Shown here one piece after another: positions 7,540-15,122 of a DNA stretch of 24,607 nt. The position numbers and the translations under genes were made by a program. A model generated the notes under the pieces. That model searched no databases. It had not been told where the DNA came from and worked only from the letters and a program-made list of their open reading frames with translations. Each line of letters begins with the position of its first letter. Positions within the stretch are counted from its first letter, which is position 1. The stretch comes from a virus, in IMG/VR virus record IMGVR_UViG_3300030419_002369, positions 1 through 24,607 of that record; one strand, 5' to 3'.

Positions 7540-7564
7540 CTCCTCTTCCGGTTTCTCTTATAAT
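7536..7564 (+). promoter_or_regulatory. Sigma70-type promoter candidate
   Basis: TTGACT at 7536-7541 is followed after exactly 17 nt by TATAAT at 7559-7564, a 5/6 and a 6/6 match to the bacterial housekeeping consensus. Transcription would begin near 7571, leaving a leader of about 17 nt before the ATG at 7588. The -35 element includes the stop codon of the preceding gene. In T4-like phages such promoters usually serve early expression by host polymerase. Confidence 0.65.
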
Positions 7565-7587
7565 TAGTGTATAGTCAAGTCAGAAAA

Positions 7588-7803
7588 ATGACACTCACAA
7601 CTAAATTCAAGAAGGACATTCAGACCCTTAGAGCAGCAGCAAACGGAGAAATATATTTAGATGTAAAGAATCAAAAATTATATAAGAAGGTTAAGAGATT
7701 TTATAATAACGAGGGGGTAGAATTTACTGGTGATGCGGGAGAAGATTATGAGATCTTACTCGATTGCATTGCTCAAGATCTTGAGTCTGCGAAGGTACGA
7801 TGA
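7588..7803 (+). CDS. Conserved-looking small phage protein (71 residues)
   Basis: The product starts M-T-L-T-T-K-F-K-K-D-I and contains A-A-A-N-G-E-I-Y-L-D-V-K-N followed by a basic stretch and an acidic C-terminal half. I chose ATG 7588, because the upstream GTG at 7567 lies within the promoter region. From memory this resembles small proteins found in T4-like cyanophages, but I cannot confirm that here. It is the first gene after the 7536-7564 promoter and overlaps the next gene by ATGA. Function unknown. Confidence 0.75.
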   Translation: MTLTTKFKKDIQTLRAAANGEIYLDVKNQKLYKKVKRFYNNEGVEFTGDAGEDYEILLDCIAQDLESAKVR

Positions 7804-8024
7804 ATATTATCATGGAACGGTATCCTTACCGTTATGTTGAATGCGGAACTCTTGATAATGGGTTTCCTGATTTTAGGATTCAAAAAGCAGATGAGTGGAC
7901 CAAGAGATATAAAGACATGTATCTCTGTGATAATGGAATGCAATTAACAACTGCAATAGAGGATTTTGAGTACACGAAGTGGCTTGATCCTGCAGGGGTC
8001 CCAGCTTATCGAAAGCATAACTAA
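7800..8024 (+). CDS. Small protein of unknown function (74 residues)
   Basis: The frame starts with ATGA overlap at 7800, or at ATG 7812, giving 74 or 70 residues. The sequence is rich in aromatic residues (Y-P-Y-R-Y-V-E-C and later D-F-E-Y-T-K-W) and has no membrane span or recognised motif. The overlap with the preceding gene points to coupled translation. Function unknown. Confidence 0.72.
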   Translation: MNIIMERYPYRYVECGTLDNGFPDFRIQKADEWTKRYKDMYLCDNGMQLTTAIEDFEYTKWLDPAGVPAYRKHN

Positions 8025-8036
8025 ATAAAAAAGGAG
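8022..8036 (+). promoter_or_regulatory. Late-promoter-like TAAATA box and ribosome binding site
   Basis: TAAATA at 8022-8027 matches six of the eight positions of the T4 late box TATAAATA and lies 22 nt before the ATG at 8050. AAGGAG at 8031-8036 is a Shine-Dalgarno-like sequence, though its 13-nt gap to ATG is long. The same CTAAATAAA word recurs before the next gene at a similar distance, which supports a regulatory role. Confidence 0.4.
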
Positions 8037-8049
8037 TTAAACTAAAACA

Positions 8050-8280
8050 ATGGCATTTAAAGGAACAGCAGGAAAGTCTGCTAGTGGAGCATCCATGTCC
8101 AAGTATGATGTGGAGGTAGAAGAAAGACTACAGAAATTAGAAGCAGCAGTAGCAGCACTTGAGAAGCATTCACATGATGCACCAGCAGTAAGTGGTGTAT
8201 CTGTATCAGGAGTGAAGGAAGCTACTGAAGGTCTTGGACCAGAAGGAAAAATCGACGCATTAATTGGATTACTTTCCTAG
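8050..8280 (+). CDS. Small helical protein, possible virion-associated
   Basis: This 76-residue protein has a Gly/Ser/Ala-rich start (F-K-G-T-A-G-K-S-A-S-G-A-S-M), a heptad-like helix at about 19-40 (V-E-V-E-E-R-L-Q-K-L-E-A-A-V-A-A-L-E-K) suited to a coiled coil, then a flexible Ser/Val/Gly segment and a short C-terminal helix. A late-type box lies upstream and a strong terminator follows at once, so it may form its own late transcription unit. That timing would fit a structural protein, but I recognise no family. Confidence 0.75.
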   Translation: MAFKGTAGKSASGASMSKYDVEVEERLQKLEAAVAALEKHSHDAPAVSGVSVSGVKEATEGLGPEGKIDALIGLLS

Positions 8281-8294
8281 TAATAATTAATTGA

Positions 8295-8320
8295 GGAGGT
8301 TGCAATAACCTCCTTTTTTT
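8295..8320 (+). terminator. Intrinsic terminator
   Basis: GGAGGTT (8295-8301) pairs perfectly with AACCTCC (8307-8313) across a 5-nt loop, followed by seven T residues (8314-8320). It lies 15 nt after the coiled-coil protein gene and separates the small-gene region from the glycan cassette. Confidence 0.9.
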
Positions 8321-8333
8321 GTTATACTAAATA
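8300..8333 (+). promoter_or_regulatory. Promoter candidate for the glycan cassette
   Basis: TTGCAA (8300-8305, 4/6) and TATACT (8323-8328, 5/6) are 17 nt apart and overlap the terminator. TAAATA at 8328-8333 is a partial T4 late box, 25 nt before the ATG at 8359. Early and late polymerase programmes could therefore both start here. The match is moderate and the first element could be chance. Confidence 0.4.
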
Positions 8334-8358
8334 AAGTGATCGATTATTCTAAAAGAGT

Positions 8359-9453
8359 ATGAGGGACTACAAAGGAACTGCACTAGTATTAGGTGCGGGT
8401 GGATTTATTGGAAGTCATATGGTTAAGAGACTTCGTAAAGAAGGTTATTGGGTAAGAGGGGTAGATTTAAAATCACCTGAGTTTTCAAAGACAGAAGCAA
8501 ATGAGTTTGTACACGGCGACCTACGTGATGTAGATTTTGTTCGTCGTGTTTTAGGTTTTAAAGGAGTACAAGGTAATTTCTATCATTCAGTTCCCGAAAG
8601 ATATATAGAACCCTTTGATGAGATTTATCAGTTCGCTGCTGATATGGGTGGTGCAGGATTTGTATTCACTGGTGAGAATGATTCTGATATCATGCACAAC
8701 TCTGTAAGTATTAATTTGAATGTACTTGAAGAGCAGCGTAAGATAAATGAATCAAAGGAAGTAAATAAGACGAAGATATTTTATTCTGGATCAGCATGTA
8801 TGTATCCAGAGCACAATCAACTTGACCCTGATAATCCTGATTGCCGTGAATCATCAGCATACCCCGCAAACCCAGACTCCGAATACGGATGGGAGAAACT
8901 CTTTTCAGAACGTCTCTATCTTGCTTACAACCGTAATCATGGTATCCCTGTGCGTATTGCCAGGTATCATAATATCTTCGGACCCGAAGGAACATGGCAA
9001 GGAGGTAGAGAAAAAGCACCAGCAGCAATATGTAGGAAAGTCGCTTATGCATCAGATGGAGACACCATTGAAGTCTGGGGTGACGGAAAGCAAACCCGTT
9101 CCTTCCTCTTTATTGATGAATGCATCGAAGCTACTTATCGAATGATGAATTCAAATTTCTTAGGACCAGTTAATATTGGTTCGGAAGAAATGGTTACTAT
9201 CAATGAGTTAGTAGATACTGCTGCTAAGGTTGCTAAGAAAACTATTCATAAGAATCATATAGATGGTCCTCTTGGTGTTCGTGGTCGTAATTCTAATAAT
9301 GATTTAGTTAGAGAGAAGTTGGGATGGGATTATTCTCAGACACTGGAGGAAGGAATTAGGAAGACTTATGAATGGATTACTTGGCAGATAATGAAAGATA
9401 TGTATAAGGCAGAACCTAACGTAAAAGACTATGAACTAACTGCAGCAGGATAA
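8359..9453 (+). CDS. GDP-mannose 3,5-epimerase-like extended SDR
   Basis: This 364-residue protein follows plant GDP-mannose 3,5-epimerase closely, an enzyme that converts GDP-D-mannose to GDP-L-galactose (and some GDP-L-gulose). The NAD-binding G-A-G-G-F-I-G is at 12-18, A-A-D-M-G-G at 93-98, S-G-S-A-C-M-Y-P with the catalytic Cys at 147, and Y176-G-W-E-K180 as the SDR pair. R-Y-H-N-I-F-G-P follows, then G-G-R-E-K-A-P-A-A with the second acid/base Lys at 219, G-D-G-K-Q-T-R-S-F and V-R-G-R-N-S-N-N. An insertion of about 18 residues precedes the A-A-D-M-G-G strand compared with the plant protein as I recall it. The 8815-9125 stretch, covering the active site, has C-rich codon use unlike the rest. 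It opens the glycan cassette. Another GDP-sugar SDR activity is possible but less likely. Confidence 0.88.
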   Translation: MRDYKGTALVLGAGGFIGSHMVKRLRKEGYWVRGVDLKSPEFSKTEANEFVHGDLRDVDFVRRVLGFKGVQGNFYHSVPERYIEPFDEIYQFAADMGGAGFVFTGENDSDIMHNSVSINLNVLEEQRKINESKEVNKTKIFYSGSACMYPEHNQLDPDNPDCRESSAYPANPDSEYGWEKLFSERLYLAYNRNHGIPVRIARYHNIFGPEGTWQGGREKAPAAICRKVAYASDGDTIEVWGDGKQTRSFLFIDECIEATYRMMNSNFLGPVNIGSEEMVTINELVDTAAKVAKKTIHKNHIDGPLGVRGRNSNNDLVREKLGWDYSQTLEEGIRKTYEWITWQIMKDMYKAEPNVKDYELTAAG

Positions 9454-9455
9454 TT

Positions 9456-10304
9456 ATGAGAGTTTTAGTATTGGGTTCCAGTGGCCAAATTGGAGCATAT
9501 TTGACTGAATATCTACGTGAGAAAGGTCATGATGTAAGAGAGTTTGATAAGAATAATGGTGAGGATCAAGACCTTACTACTATTCCTAATCCTAAATTAC
9601 GCAGTAATATAATGACTGCTGATTTTGTATATGTTCTTGCATTCGATGTAGGTGGTTCTCACTACCTTAAGAAGTATCAACATACCTTTGGTTTTATTGA
9701 TAACAATGCTCGTATGTTGGCAAATGTATTTGGTCTTTTAGGTGAATACAAGAAACCATTTGTCTTTGCATCATCTCAGATGAGTAATATGAGTTACTCA
9801 CCTTACGGAGTAATGAAGAGGGTAGGTGAACTATATACTAAGTCTTTAAACGGATTGATAGTAAAGTTTTGGAATGTTTTTGGAATTGAAAATGACATGG
9901 AGAAAGCACATGTCATTACAGATTTCATAAAGAAAGGTTTTGAGACTGGTACTATTGATATGATGACCGATGGTACGGAAGAGAGGGAGTTTCTATACGC
10001 TGAAGATTGCTGTGAAGCGTTGGAAACGGTCATGGAAAACTATTCTGATTTCACTAGTGACGACGACCTTCATATTACTACTGGTTACAGTACAGATATT
10101 CTGGGCATTGCACGAACGATTCAGTCCTTATTTAAAGAGATTGGTCGGGAGGTTACTATTGTACCCGCTGAGTCTAAGGATGAGGTACAGAAGGATGCCA
10201 GAAATGTACCAAATTCGTACATTACGAAATGGTGGCAACCGAAGACTAGTGTGACTGAAGGTATTACTAAAGTATTCAATGAAATGAGGAAGGATTATGA
10301 CTAA
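9456..10304 (+). CDS. NAD-dependent epimerase/dehydratase (extended SDR), substrate unknown
   Basis: This 282-residue protein has the Rossmann motif G-S-S-G-Q-I-G at 7-13, a catalytic Ser region S-S-Q-M-S at 106-110, and Y117-G-V-M-K121. W-N-V-F-G and R-E-F-L-Y-A-E-D-C follow, as in sugar-nucleotide SDRs. It is shorter than most epimerases (about 310-340 residues). It starts 2 nt after the GDP-mannose epimerase stop, so it may process the same GDP-sugar, for example by a further epimerisation or reduction. The exact substrate cannot be read from the sequence. Confidence 0.85.
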   Translation: MRVLVLGSSGQIGAYLTEYLREKGHDVREFDKNNGEDQDLTTIPNPKLRSNIMTADFVYVLAFDVGGSHYLKKYQHTFGFIDNNARMLANVFGLLGEYKKPFVFASSQMSNMSYSPYGVMKRVGELYTKSLNGLIVKFWNVFGIENDMEKAHVITDFIKKGFETGTIDMMTDGTEEREFLYAEDCCEALETVMENYSDFTSDDDLHITTGYSTDILGIARTIQSLFKEIGREVTIVPAESKDEVQKDARNVPNSYITKWWQPKTSVTEGITKVFNEMRKDYD

Positions 10305-11064
10305 CTTGACTCCACTTAAAAGATTTATTGAACATCCCTCAAATGATTTGGGTGATAATGCATGGAAACTTCTTGACTTAGTTAAGACCATGAGGAATAA
10401 AAGGTTTATGGACCTTGGAGTTCGTAATGGTGCATCTTCTGCTATTATGTCTGTAGAAGCAGATGAGAGAAAGAACCAAGCTTGTGGATGTGATTTTATG
10501 TTTGAGGGTTTCTTTAGAGATTCCCGTAAATTTGTGAGTGAAAATTATCTATGTTATCAAGCAGATAGTGTTACTCTTGGTAAGAATTGGGATGAGGATC
10601 CGTTTGATATTATTTTTATTGATACTATACACACAAGAGAACAGGTACTTGCTGAACTATACTTTTGGTCAAATCATTTAAATGAGAATGGGTATTTTGT
10701 TTTCCATGATTCTCATTGGGAGAAAGAAGGTGGGGATGTTATTGCAGGAAAGGAATGGAAGAGAGTTGATGTTGCTATTACTGATTTCTTTAATCTACCT
10801 AAGAACGTAATGGAATTAACAGAGTATGAGAATGATGATATATTATTAAATCATTTTCCTGGTAGTTATGGTATGACTTTTGTGAAAGTAAAGACACTTG
10901 ATGCTATAGAAAGATTTAAAGAGGGTGTAGATTGGAAGGAAGTATTTGATATTCGAAATCAATTAAGTGATTTCCATTTAAATAAGCAACGTCCTGATTG
11001 TATTGGACATGAATGGAAATTAGATTTCGATAATATTGATAATGAATTAGTTATTAATCCATGA
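10297..11064 (+). CDS. Class I SAM-dependent methyltransferase (Methyltransf_24-like)
   Basis: This 255-residue protein has a SAM-binding motif D-L-G-V-R-N-G-A-S-S at about 39-48, an acidic second strand (C-G-C-D-F), and F-D-I-I-F-I-D-T-I-H with an Asp and His typical of the MT24 group. F-V-F-H-D-S-H marks the strand with a probable catalytic site. The C-terminal 70 or so residues are unlike the core and may bind the acceptor. Members of this group often act on sugars or glycans, so a sugar O-methyltransferase role is plausible. It overlaps the upstream gene by 8 nt and the downstream gene by ATGA. Confidence 0.8.
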   Translation: MTNLTPLKRFIEHPSNDLGDNAWKLLDLVKTMRNKRFMDLGVRNGASSAIMSVEADERKNQACGCDFMFEGFFRDSRKFVSENYLCYQADSVTLGKNWDEDPFDIIFIDTIHTREQVLAELYFWSNHLNENGYFVFHDSHWEKEGGDVIAGKEWKRVDVAITDFFNLPKNVMELTEYENDDILLNHFPGSYGMTFVKVKTLDAIERFKEGVDWKEVFDIRNQLSDFHLNKQRPDCIGHEWKLDFDNIDNELVINP

Positions 11065-11885
11065 CATTTTCGGTATCCCATTGGTCGGGTCGCTTAGGAA
11101 ATAACATACAGCAGATTGCTAATTGCATAATGGCTGCTGAAAAATATAAGTGTACTTTCCGTCAAAAGTTAGACCATGATATTATTCCAAAGTATGATGT
11201 AAACTTTGAAGGTTTATATGCTTCTGATTACTCAGCAGATGCTAGGTATTATTCTTGGGAAGCATTAGTTCATTGTGAGAAGGGATGTTATGAAGGTGGT
11301 AATGAAACTGGATTAGGTGTAGAGCATATCTATAGGAATATGCAAAGAACCTGCCAAGTAAATATTGCACCTTACTTGATGCTCCCACATAAGGATCCCA
11401 TTGGTAGTGATACAATTGTAATGCATCTTAGGAGTGGTGATAATTATCACAGAATATTTGATCCACCAACTAACTATGTTCCTAATCCTCTAGTGTTTTA
11501 TTTGGAATTAATAGATTTATATGATAAAGTAATTATTATTACAGAACCAGATAGAGAAAATCCTATAGTTCATGAGTTAGAGAAGATTGATAAGGTGAAG
11601 ATACAATCTTCCACAGTTGCAGATGACTTTGCTACACTAATGAATGCAGAGAATGTAGCATTGTCTGGTGTTGGAACCTTTGCAATGGCTGCGGCACTTT
11701 GTTCTACTAATATTAAAAATCTTTATACTACAGATTTGTTATTGACAGAACATTTAAATTATACTATGCTTTATAATACGAATGTGGAAGTTAATGTTAT
11801 GGAGTTAGATAATTATCTCCCAGTATTTCCTTGTAGTTGGAAGAATACTGAGGAGCAACGTAAGTTTATTCTTGAATATCGATGA
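11061..11885 (+). CDS. Putative glycosyltransferase, divergent GT11 (fucosyltransferase)-like
   Basis: This 274-residue protein has the GT11 N-terminal pattern G-R-L-G-N-N-I-Q-Q-I at about 10-19 and a basic-acid motif H122-L-R-S-G-D127, where canonical GT11 enzymes have H-x-R-R-x-D. The C-terminal region has S-G-V-G-T-F-A-M-A-A-A in place of the usual N-S-T-Y-S-W-W. Family members transfer fucose (alpha-1,2) from GDP-fucose, and related donors such as GDP-L-galactose are conceivable here. The fold call is fairly good; donor and acceptor are inference. It has ATGA overlaps on both sides. Confidence 0.65.
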   Translation: MTFSVSHWSGRLGNNIQQIANCIMAAEKYKCTFRQKLDHDIIPKYDVNFEGLYASDYSADARYYSWEALVHCEKGCYEGGNETGLGVEHIYRNMQRTCQVNIAPYLMLPHKDPIGSDTIVMHLRSGDNYHRIFDPPTNYVPNPLVFYLELIDLYDKVIIITEPDRENPIVHELEKIDKVKIQSSTVADDFATLMNAENVALSGVGTFAMAAALCSTNIKNLYTTDLLLTEHLNYTMLYNTNVEVNVMELDNYLPVFPCSWKNTEEQRKFILEYR

Positions 11886-12874
11886 AAATATTTGTAACAG
11901 GATGTGCTGGATTACTTGGCGCAAATTATACTCGTCATTTAATTGCTAACGGTCATCATGTCGTTGGTATTGATAATCTTTCTGGAGGATATAAAGCCTT
12001 TGTTGCTAAAGGTGAAAATTTTGAGTTTGTAAAATTAAATTTAGAAAGAAGAAAAAAGGTTGAAAAATTATTTGAGGAGCACAGACCAGATGTTTTACTT
12101 CACTTTGCCGCTTATGCTGCTGAAGGTTTATCTCCTTTCATTCGTAATTATAACTACCGTAATAATCTTATATGCTCTGCTAACTTAATTAATCCTTGTA
12201 TCACTTATGGTACAAAGATGATCTTTACATCTAGTATGGCAGTTTATGGTGGACAACAGACACCATTTACAGAAGATAAACAACCTATGCCTATTGATCC
12301 TTATGGTGTTGCTAAGTATGCTGTAGAAACTGATTTAAGATTAGCACATGAGCAGTTTGGTTTAAGATATAATATTGTTAGACCTCATAATGTTTTAGGT
12401 ATCTATCAGAATATCTGGGATCGTTATAGAAATGTGATTGGTATATTCATTCGTAAGACATTGAATGGTATTCCTATTCTTGTTTATGGTGATGGAGAAC
12501 AGACTAGAGCATTCTCAGATATTCAGTATTATATGGAACCATTTGATATTCTTTTGAATGAATTTGATGGTGAGATCTTTAATATTGGTGCTGATAAGTT
12601 CTTTAGTTTGAATCAAGTTGCAGAAACAGTACAAAAGATTGGTAGTAAATATGGTTATGATGTTCCTATAGAACATGGACCTCCACGTCATGAAGTAAAA
12701 CATGCTTATTGTGATCATACAAAGGCAAAAAATTTACTTAAGTTTAAAGACAATACTGAATTAGAAAACTTGATTGAGAAACTATTTGTTTGGGCAATGA
12801 AGGAACCTAATAGAAAGGTAAAGGATATTGAATATGAAGTTACTAAAGACATTTATGAGTACTGGAGAACTTAA
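11882..12874 (+). CDS. UDP-glucose 4-epimerase-like extended SDR
   Basis: This 330-residue protein has G-C-A-G-L-L-G at 7-13, D-N-L-S-G-G at 31-36, T-S-S-M-A-V-Y-G with the catalytic Ser at 117-118, and Y141-G-V-A-K145. R-P-H-N-V-L-G-I-Y and Y-G-D-G-E-Q-T-R-A-F-S-D follow. The order and length match the GalE/UDP-sugar 4-epimerase group. It could interconvert UDP-glucose and UDP-galactose, their N-acetyl forms, or act on the UDP-glucuronate that the dehydrogenase at 22391 may make. The sequence alone does not settle which. ATGA overlap with the previous gene; the next gene follows with no gap. Confidence 0.87.
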   Translation: MKIFVTGCAGLLGANYTRHLIANGHHVVGIDNLSGGYKAFVAKGENFEFVKLNLERRKKVEKLFEEHRPDVLLHFAAYAAEGLSPFIRNYNYRNNLICSANLINPCITYGTKMIFTSSMAVYGGQQTPFTEDKQPMPIDPYGVAKYAVETDLRLAHEQFGLRYNIVRPHNVLGIYQNIWDRYRNVIGIFIRKTLNGIPILVYGDGEQTRAFSDIQYYMEPFDILLNEFDGEIFNIGADKFFSLNQVAETVQKIGSKYGYDVPIEHGPPRHEVKHAYCDHTKAKNLLKFKDNTELENLIEKLFVWAMKEPNRKVKDIEYEVTKDIYEYWRT

Positions 12875-13525
12875 ATGTATTATCAAAAAGATTTTGAACG
12901 ATTGAGGAGAAAGTTCTCAGAAGCAGAAAATATACAGGAGAATTATTCACAATCAATGCAAGATATGTTTGTATTGACTATGCTTAATGGGAAAAGGAAT
13001 GGAGTTTATGTGGAGATTGGTGGAGATAAACCAATATCAATTAGTAATACGTACCTACTAGAAAAGGAGTTTGATTGGATGGGAGTTTCATTTGAATTGG
13101 ATGGTGACAAGGTATCATACTTCAATACCATCAGAAGAAATAAATGTATCTGTGCTGATGCTACAGATTATGATTATAAATTTCTTTTTGAGGAAAGAAA
13201 ATATCCAAACCAGATAGATTATCTTCAATTGGATATTGATCCTGCACCACAAACTCTTGAGGCATTAAAGAAGTTACCCTTAGATGATTATAGATTTTCA
13301 GTAATCACATATGAGACTGATGTTTATCGTCATGGCCCAGACATTCAGGATGAGCAGATAGATATATTAAAATCTTATGGGTATCAGTTGGTTGCAAAGA
13401 ATGTTCAATGTGAAGGGAATCCTTATGAAGATTGGTGGATTGATCCTGCAATTGTTTCAGAGGATGTTTGGAAACCATTTAGAACTGATATTGGTTCCGA
13501 TTCTATGGAGGTTATTCTAAAATGA
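12875..13525 (+). CDS. FkbM-like methyltransferase (Methyltransf_21-like)
   Basis: This 216-residue protein starts directly after the previous stop. Y-S-Q-S-M-Q-D at about 24-30 and Y-V-E-I-G at about 45-49 match the opening and SAM-binding strand of the FkbM group; G-V-S-F-E-L carries the ribose-binding acidic residue, and D-Y-L-Q-L-D-I-D follows the expected pattern. In this group the core G-x-x-D-G is often kept; here it reads G-G-D-K-P, so SAM binding may be altered. A sugar O-methyltransferase role fits the surroundings. ATGA overlap with the next gene. Confidence 0.75.
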   Translation: MYYQKDFERLRRKFSEAENIQENYSQSMQDMFVLTMLNGKRNGVYVEIGGDKPISISNTYLLEKEFDWMGVSFELDGDKVSYFNTIRRNKCICADATDYDYKFLFEERKYPNQIDYLQLDIDPAPQTLEALKKLPLDDYRFSVITYETDVYRHGPDIQDEQIDILKSYGYQLVAKNVQCEGNPYEDWWIDPAIVSEDVWKPFRTDIGSDSMEVILK

Positions 13526-14283
13526 GCGACACTTGGACCTTACAGGATGAAGCAGCAAATCCTTATTTAACAATATGCAGAGTAGCTGCACAATCTTCTG
13601 ATGCTTTTAAGACATTTAAGAGTCATGGTGCATATCGACATGTATTGGAACATGTAGCAATGGAAGAAGGTCAGCAGTATTTGGATGAGATTAAGATAGA
13701 TTTTATGGATAAACTTGATGAAGTTAAACAAAATGATTCTTTAGGTGGTCCCGTTACATATACTTACGATAAGGTTGGTAATATATCAGCAACTACTTTA
13801 AGATACTTAAAAAATACTTCTGATATTGTTACTAAGTTTGGGACTTCTTTTGATTCTATTGTTGAGATTGGTGGTGGATATGGTGGACTTTGTAAGGTGA
13901 TGAGTTCTTTTGTTGATTTTGAGAATTATCTTTTGGTTGATTTAGAAGAATGTAATATGTTGTCTAGGAAATATCTTTCTTTCTTTGATCTCCCAACAAT
14001 GTCTTATAGATCAGAAGAGATTGAGGTTGAAGATAATTTTGATCTTCTTATTAGTAACTATGCTTTCTCTGAATGTCATAAAGAAGTTCAACTTGATTAT
14101 ATTGAACGGTTTATAAAGAAATCTGATAAGTTCTACATGATGCATAATAATTTTCATTTAGAGATGGGGACTATTCCTCATGAAGAGTTTGTAGAGATTA
14201 TGTCAGATACTCATGATGTAGAATGGTATAATGATCATGGAGTTTCTGATGCTCCTAAGATCATATACGGAACTATAAAATGA
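13522..14283 (+). CDS. Putative sugar O-methyltransferase
   Basis: This 253-residue protein has a clear SAM motif E115-I-G-G-G-Y-G-G, preceded by a helical N-terminal domain of about 100 residues. L-L-V-D-L-E-E supplies the acidic residue of the second strand, and D-L-L-I-S-N-Y-A-F-S-E is the fourth strand with a N-x-x-F-S-E signature seen in proteins annotated as putative sugar O-methyltransferases. The position between a methyltransferase and a GT17 glycosyltransferase supports a glycan substrate. ATGA overlaps on both sides imply coupled translation. Confidence 0.8.
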   Translation: MSDTWTLQDEAANPYLTICRVAAQSSDAFKTFKSHGAYRHVLEHVAMEEGQQYLDEIKIDFMDKLDEVKQNDSLGGPVTYTYDKVGNISATTLRYLKNTSDIVTKFGTSFDSIVEIGGGYGGLCKVMSSFVDFENYLLVDLEECNMLSRKYLSFFDLPTMSYRSEEIEVEDNFDLLISNYAFSECHKEVQLDYIERFIKKSDKFYMMHNNFHLEMGTIPHEEFVEIMSDTHDVEWYNDHGVSDAPKIIYGTIK

Positions 14284-15119
14284 AGGTATTTGATTCGTTT
14301 AGATTTTTTAATGAACTAGATCTCTTAGAAATAAGATTTAATTTACTTTATGATTCTGTAGATCATTTTGTTATTACAGAATGTCCCTACACTATCATGG
14401 GTGATGAGAAACCTTTGTATTATTGGGAGAATAGGAAGAGGTTTGATAAGTTTAATGATAAGGTTATCCATGATGTTATGGAGGAGATACCTGATAACTT
14501 CTCAGATTATGTTGAGAAGAAAAAGTATCATACTCCTTATGGAAATACTGATCGTAATTGTGGACAAGCTTATATTACTATTCCCCTTAGGTATCAGAGA
14601 GATATCTATGCTAGGAATTATACTTCATATTCTTTAGAGAAAGCAGGTGTTGAGGATGATGATATTGTTATTACAAGTGATGCGGATGAAATTATTAATC
14701 CATTAGTTTTAGAAAATATGGATTGGTTTGATGGACATAATCATTATGTTGCTTTACAAAGAACATTTTATTATAAACTAAATCTTCTTCGGGAAGAAGA
14801 TTGGATGGGATCCAGAATTTGTAAATGGAGAATATTAAAAGATAGTTCTGTAGATGAATTACGTCAGAATCATCCACAATCATATAGGATAGAAAAGGGT
14901 GGATGGCATTGGAGTTACTTTGGTAATGTTGAAACTATTGAACAGAAACTAGAAGCATGTGCTGATAGTCATCATGGATCATCTGATTTGCAAGAGAAGA
15001 TTGATAATGGATTGGACCCAGTAGGGAGGGGATTGGGTTATGATAAGGTTCCTCTTGACGATTCATTCCCAGAGTATATACTAAACAATCAAGAGAAGTA
15101 TTCTAAGTTCATTTTATAA
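14280..15119 (+). CDS. GT17 family glycosyltransferase
   Basis: This 279-residue protein begins with the GT17 hallmark F-D-S-F-R-F-F-N-E-L-D-L-L-E-I-R, followed by V-D-H-F-V-I-T-E, K-P-L-Y-Y-W-E-N-R and S-D-A-D-E-I at 133-138 (metal-binding D-x-D-E). G-G-W-H-W-S-Y-F-G comes near residue 215. The named family member is the beta-1,4-N-acetylglucosaminyltransferase that adds bisecting GlcNAc, but bacterial and phage members have untested specificities. It lies 3 nt before the next gene. A role adding GlcNAc or a related sugar to the cassette's glycan is inferred. Confidence 0.88.
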   Translation: MKVFDSFRFFNELDLLEIRFNLLYDSVDHFVITECPYTIMGDEKPLYYWENRKRFDKFNDKVIHDVMEEIPDNFSDYVEKKKYHTPYGNTDRNCGQAYITIPLRYQRDIYARNYTSYSLEKAGVEDDDIVITSDADEIINPLVLENMDWFDGHNHYVALQRTFYYKLNLLREEDWMGSRICKWRILKDSSVDELRQNHPQSYRIEKGGWHWSYFGNVETIEQKLEACADSHHGSSDLQEKIDNGLDPVGRGLGYDKVPLDDSFPEYILNNQEKYSKFIL

Positions 15120-15122
15120 GTT

